Below, piece by piece: positions 4,601-7,079 of a stretch of DNA of 7,079 nucleotides. Made by a program: the position numbers and the translations under genes. The number at the start of each line of letters is the position of its first letter. The stretch's first letter is position 1. The DNA lies in contig JAMCZD010000461.1 in assembly GCA_023473405.1 (NCBI GenBank), positions 6,629-13,707 of the forward strand, given 5' to 3'. A model generated the notes under the pieces. The model did no database searches and was not told where the DNA came from. It saw nothing but the letters and a program-made list of their open reading frames with translations. This DNA is from Candidatus Omnitrophota bacterium. GTDB taxonomy: Bacteria; Verrucomicrobiota; Verrucomicrobiia; Limisphaerales; UBA1319.

Positions 4601-7079
4601 CTTCGGCAACCCGTCCGACGACGTGACCTACTTCGACGACGGCAACTGGCCCGCGTATGCCGATGGCGGCAATTCGAGCCTCGAGTTGCGCGATCCGCGC
4701 GCCGACAATTCCAAGGCCGAGGCCTGGGCCGCCAGCGATGAATCAGCCAAGAGCCAGTGGCAAAATTATTCCTACCGCGGCAACGCCAACACCGAATACC
4801 CGCACGAGCGCTGGAACGAATTTGTCCTGGGCCTGCTCGGCGACGGCGAGGTGCTGTTGGATGACTTGAGCGTGGTGGAATCGCCCAGTGGCGCCGCGAC
4901 GCAGAAACTGCAAAACGGCTCCTTCACCGCCGGCGCCAACGGTTGGCGATTCACCGGCAACCACGACAACAGCCGCGTCATCAATGATCCGGACAATCCG
5001 GCGAACCCGGTGCTGGACCTGATCGCCACCGGCGCGACGGAGGACCGCGCCAACCATATTGAAACGACCTTTCTCAATAACCAGCCGGTCGCCAATGGAC
5101 GCCAATACCAAATCTCCTTCCGCGCCAAATGGATCGCCGGCGCCCAATTCCTCCACTCCCGCCTCTATTTCAACCGATTGTCCCGCCGAATCGAGCTCGA
5201 AGTTCCCAAGTCCATCGGCACACCCGGAGCGCGCAACTCGCGCTTCGAAGTGAACATCGGCCCGACATACAGCAATCTAAAACATACGCCTGTAGCCCCG
5301 GCTCCCGGTGAAGGCGTCACCGTTTCCGTGAAACCCGGCGACCCGGACGGTGTGGCGGCCTTGGTTCTCTGGTGGTCGGTGAACAATGGCGCCTGGTCCA
5401 GCACCCCCATGGAAGCGGCTTCAGACGGCTCATTTTCCGGCACCATCCCCGGCCAGGCCGCCGGCAGGATCGTGCAGTTCTATGTCGAAGGCCGCGACAG
5501 CCGCAATGCCAGTTCAACCTTCCCCGCGCGCGGACGCAATTCCCGCGCGCTGTTCAAAGTGCCGGACAGCGTCCCCTTGGCCGATAAAAAGCATAGCCTC
5601 CAAATCCTCGTAACCCCGGCTGATGTGTCTCATCTTTATGACCTCACCAACGTCCTCAGCAACCAGGATACGGGGTGCACGGTGGTTTACGACGGGCAGG
5701 AGGTTTTCTATGATGCCGGTGTGCGATTGGACGGCAGCCCGGCTGCCCGCCAGAGCTCGATTTACGTCGGTTTCGCCCTGACTTTTCCTCCCGATCATCT
5801 CTTTCGCGGCGTGCATGAGACGGTTTACATGGACCGCTCCGGACGGGGTGCCTTGGTGGCCAACGGCCAGGAGGAAATCCTGATCAAGCACATGATCAAC
5901 CATGCCGGCGGAATCCCCGGTATGTACGACGACCTGGTCTATGTGCTCGCCCCACGCAGTTCGGAAAACGGACCGGCACTCCTGATGATGGCTGGTTATG
6001 ATCAAGTATACCTCGAGTCGCAATACGAGAATGGAGCCGACGGTATGGAGTTCAATTACGACCTCATTTACCAGATGAATAACACCTCCGGTGACCCGGT
6101 CCAAGGCTACAAAATCCCGGTTGGTTACATTCACCCGAACTATAACGTCGACATGGAAAACCTCGGCGATGACCAGGAGACTTACCGATGGTATTTCCGC
6201 ATCCTCAACGGACGCGAACGCGACGATTACACCGGTCTCATCCGGTTTCTCAAGTCCATGAGCCTGAACGGCGCCGCCTTGGATGCCGCAACGCGCCAAA
6301 CTATGGACGTCGATGAATGGATACGCGCCTTCGCCATGACCTCGCTTGCCGGGGTGGGAGGCGATACCTATGGCCGCGGCCTCAATCATAATCTCAAGCT
6401 TTATGTGAGACCATCCGATCAAAAGGTGCTGGCGTTCCCGTGGGACATGGACAACTCGGCCTTCGGACTATCCACCAGCGCGTCGTTGTGGGGAGACGGC
6501 AACCTGACCAAGGTCATCGTTCTCCCGGCCAACCAGCGCCTGTATTACGGTCACCTGCTCGATTTGATGAACTCCACCTTCAACACCCAATACATGAGTT
6601 ATTGGACCGCCCATTACAGCGGATTGCTGCCCGGCGTTGGTCTGGACGGGGCCTTGAGCTACATAACCGCCCGGTCGAGTTATGTGCGCCGGCAATTGCC
6701 CGCCCGTGTCTCCTTCGCCATCCAGACCAACGCCGGGCATGATTTCATGGTCGATACCCCAACCACGGTGATCAATGGTAGCGCCTGGATCGATGTCAAA
6801 AGTGTCACCCTTCAGCTAAACCCCACCCCCGTCAACCTGGCCTGGAGCAGCATCACCAACTGGCAGACCACCGTCCCACTGGTCCTGGGAACGAACCTGT
6901 TGAATTTCGTGGCCCACGATTTTCAAGACAAACCGATTGCTTCCCGGGCCATCAACGTCACGTGCACCGCACTTGGCGGCGCGACGGATTCGGACCACGA
7001 CGGCATGCCTGATTCATGGGAGCTGGCTCATGGTCTCGGTCCCAAATATGCCGGTGACGCCAACGACGACGACGACGGC
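1632..7079 (+). CDS. Giant secreted lamin-tail / CotH-kinase multidomain protein, 3'-partial
   Basis: One open frame of 1816 codons runs off the window end. The ATG at 1632 is the only ATG or GTG before the first domain; the upstream frame is closed by a TGA at 1563. Approximate residues: 1-50 signal peptide (arginines, then AIGLVLLLGLGL, cut after AFA); 54-204 lamin-tail domain 1 (FNEIMYHP, EWIELFN, TPGAPN); 217-362 jelly-roll-like module 1; 402-563 F5/8-type (discoidin-like) domain ending IDIDELEVYP; 589-705 LTD 2; 713-1036 LTD 3 (INEIMYHHPP, then WIELYN) holding jelly-roll module 2 at 737 to about 895; 1043-1192 CBM4/9-like (LQNGSF, SFRAKW, RLYFNRL); 1198-1313 Ig-like; 1323-1700 CotH-like, with NHNLKLYVRP and FPWDMD (D1605, D1607) as likely nucleotide/metal residues; about 1705-1780 Ig-like; from 1786 DSDHDGMPDSWE, a thrombospondin-3/EF-type calcium motif. 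CotH of Bacillus is an atypical kinase of spore-coat proteins; the substrate here is unknown. The domain order resembles other PVC-group CotH proteins as I remember them. Confidence 0.9.
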   Translation, partial: MHAPVCPCSYPDGRRLARSEFVLGWSRYRAIGLVLLLGLGLPWFAISAFADSTVVFNEIMYHPQTNEAALEWIELFNQMAVDMDISGWSIQGGVQFTFPEGSILPGGHYLVVAASPDTLKAATGLTNVAGPFTGRLGNHGETLELRNNNQRLMDSVDYSDEDDWPVGADGSGISLAKIAPNSASAPPANWTVSAQAGGTPGAPNFTSGPLTGKTTRLLNYNDNWKYDDAGIDRGSSWRDPAYDDQAWKYGPGLFALGGSSLPGPKGTDLASGPNTYYFRTTFDCAEVNTSALLNLSFIVDDGAVVYLNGAEVYRYNLPAGPITFSTLALSGVLDPQPFGPISLPANALVAGRNVLAVEVHQGPPLPPNSGLTIEPASGYSIAWDGTDGLYYDTQPQSGPPDNLALASKGTIPFGSSEYNGGGIHMIVNVNDGLYGNSHSWLANFLTGDPNPYIGLRFPGQVAIAGIAWGRDNTGQYNDRWQGTYTIQVTRVANPGGSTAETGNPATGWAVLGTIDYSSSSTGFRPWVRHRFDLAANGQPVPVTGLRIKVSDPNIDIDELEVYPEASNGNEDIAFGAELETTELLAGAARIAFNEIAPASATPFWFELVNYNQHPVDLSNYVVTCSGDTGPARLLPSQTLGPGECLVVTQSLTGYRPQPDDKLFLYPPDRQSVLDAATVKGTLQGRFPQATGQWLYPDQPTPGATNHFVFHDEIVINEIMYHHPPVIASPEVVTTTNLFPIDCAWQYNQSGSNPGAAWLSPDYDDHAWPTGQGLLYNETALLPAPTNTYLNLGPITYYFRTRFLFAGNANQVQLYLNAVVDDGAVFYLNGHEVYRLNMPDGPIDSTTFAASSVADAAYSGLLPISSEYLLTGTNVLAAEVHQGTATSSDVVFGATLIANMELKPAEAFRESPESWIELYNRGTNTVDLAGWTLAGGIEYHFPPRTMLEPDNYLVVAKDADYLKSLYPDITILGNFDKRLSHRSDRILLKDAFGNPSDDVTYFDDGNWPAYADGGNSSLELRDPRADNSKAEAWAASDESAKSQWQNYSYRGNANTEYPHERWNEFVLGLLGDGEVLLDDLSVVESPSGAATQKLQNGSFTAGANGWRFTGNHDNSRVINDPDNPANPVLDLIATGATEDRANHIETTFLNNQPVANGRQYQISFRAKWIAGAQFLHSRLYFNRLSRRIELEVPKSIGTPGARNSRFEVNIGPTYSNLKHTPVAPAPGEGVTVSVKPGDPDGVAALVLWWSVNNGAWSSTPMEAASDGSFSGTIPGQAAGRIVQFYVEGRDSRNASSTFPARGRNSRALFKVPDSVPLADKKHSLQILVTPADVSHLYDLTNVLSNQDTGCTVVYDGQEVFYDAGVRLDGSPAARQSSIYVGFALTFPPDHLFRGVHETVYMDRSGRGALVANGQEEILIKHMINHAGGIPGMYDDLVYVLAPRSSENGPALLMMAGYDQVYLESQYENGADGMEFNYDLIYQMNNTSGDPVQGYKIPVGYIHPNYNVDMENLGDDQETYRWYFRILNGRERDDYTGLIRFLKSMSLNGAALDAATRQTMDVDEWIRAFAMTSLAGVGGDTYGRGLNHNLKLYVRPSDQKVLAFPWDMDNSAFGLSTSASLWGDGNLTKVIVLPANQRLYYGHLLDLMNSTFNTQYMSYWTAHYSGLLPGVGLDGALSYITARSSYVRRQLPARVSFAIQTNAGHDFMVDTPTTVINGSAWIDVKSVTLQLNPTPVNLAWSSITNWQTTVPLVLGTNLLNFVAHDFQDKPIASRAINVTCTALGGATDSDHDGMPDSWELAHGLGPKYAGDANDDDDG
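2280..2717 (+). repeat. Jelly-roll-like module, copy 1 (codons 217-362)
   Basis: This segment of the CotH protein carries NDNWKYDD, AYDDQAW, TYYFRTTF, VDDGAVVYLNG.EVYR.NLP and NVLAVEVHQG. The same order appears in copy 2, at the same spacing: 138 residues from the first Trp to the Gly after VHQ. The fold is probably a galactose-binding-like beta-sandwich used for sugar or protein binding; that is inferred from the Trp- and Gly-rich strand pattern. Copies differ widely in DNA, so the duplication is old. Confidence 0.75.
3840..4277 (+). repeat. Jelly-roll-like module, copy 2 (codons 737-882), nested in a lamin-tail domain
   Basis: Matches copy 1 motif for motif: CAWQYNQ, DYDDHAW, TYYFRTRF, VDDGAVFYLNGHEVYR.NMP, NVLAAEVHQG. 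Its Trp lies 1560 bp (520 codons) after the Trp of copy 1, and both copies are 146 residues by these landmarks. It follows INEIMYHHPP and precedes ESWIELYN, which are adjacent strands of a single lamin-tail domain, so it appears inserted within that domain. A last strand (VVFGATL) probably extends it to about codon 895. Confidence 0.75.

Noticed and set aside
5514..6422. 302-codon open frame on the - strand
   Set aside because: It lies wholly opposite the CotH-like domain, whose + strand frame has clear motifs. Its translation shows no recognisable domain, and GC-rich third positions commonly open such shadow frames.
7065..7079. Run of GAC codons at the window end as a microsatellite
   Set aside because: It is four GAC codons in the calcium-binding repeat region (N-D-D-D-D-G), expected for that motif and cut by the window edge.

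Overview
The window is bacterial, GC-rich, and carries two secreted-type protein genes on the + strand plus one intergenic gap. Both genes look like those of Verrucomicrobia or Planctomycetes (PVC group). The first has a beta-propeller array followed by a C-terminal module of the 'SAPVGSNLRIE...FYRA' type. The second is a very large lamin-tail / CotH-kinase protein with PVC-style accessory domains. The taxonomic call is inferred from remembered family architecture, not from a search.

Region 1 (1-1370) is the 3' part of an SBBP-type beta-propeller gene that enters from outside the window. It contains six units with an exact 183-bp period. Unit 5 alone is 205 bp, because a 22-bp insertion bounded by 8-bp direct repeats (accggcag) throws the gene out of frame and brings in a TGA at 854-856. 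The second half (to the TAA at 1368-1370) continues in another frame. Removing 22 bp restores both the blade consensus and the period, so this is best read as one recently broken gene, not two genes.

Region 2 (1371-1631) is intergenic. It holds a good intrinsic terminator (1428-1457) for the propeller gene, then a small hairpin with a GAAA loop and an adjacent 8-bp palindrome shortly before the next start codon. No convincing sigma-70-like promoter was seen.

Region 3 (1632-7079, continuing past the window) is one uninterrupted frame of at least 1816 codons with no stop in the window. It encodes a signal peptide, three lamin-tail domains (LTD), two paralogous jelly-roll-like modules, an F5/8-type (discoidin-like) domain, a CBM4/9-like domain, an Ig-like domain, a CotH-type kinase-like domain, a second Ig-like segment, and the start of a calcium-binding D-x-D-x-D-G repeat. 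One jelly-roll module sits inside the third lamin-tail domain.

The terminator and the 261-bp gap suggest the two genes are transcribed separately. Both probably make exported, surface or extracellular multi-domain proteins. There is no sign of an RNA gene, CRISPR array, transposase or phage gene. I found no new multi-gene system here. The points most worth checking are the 22-bp lesion, the nested domain layout and the divergent kinase N-lobe.
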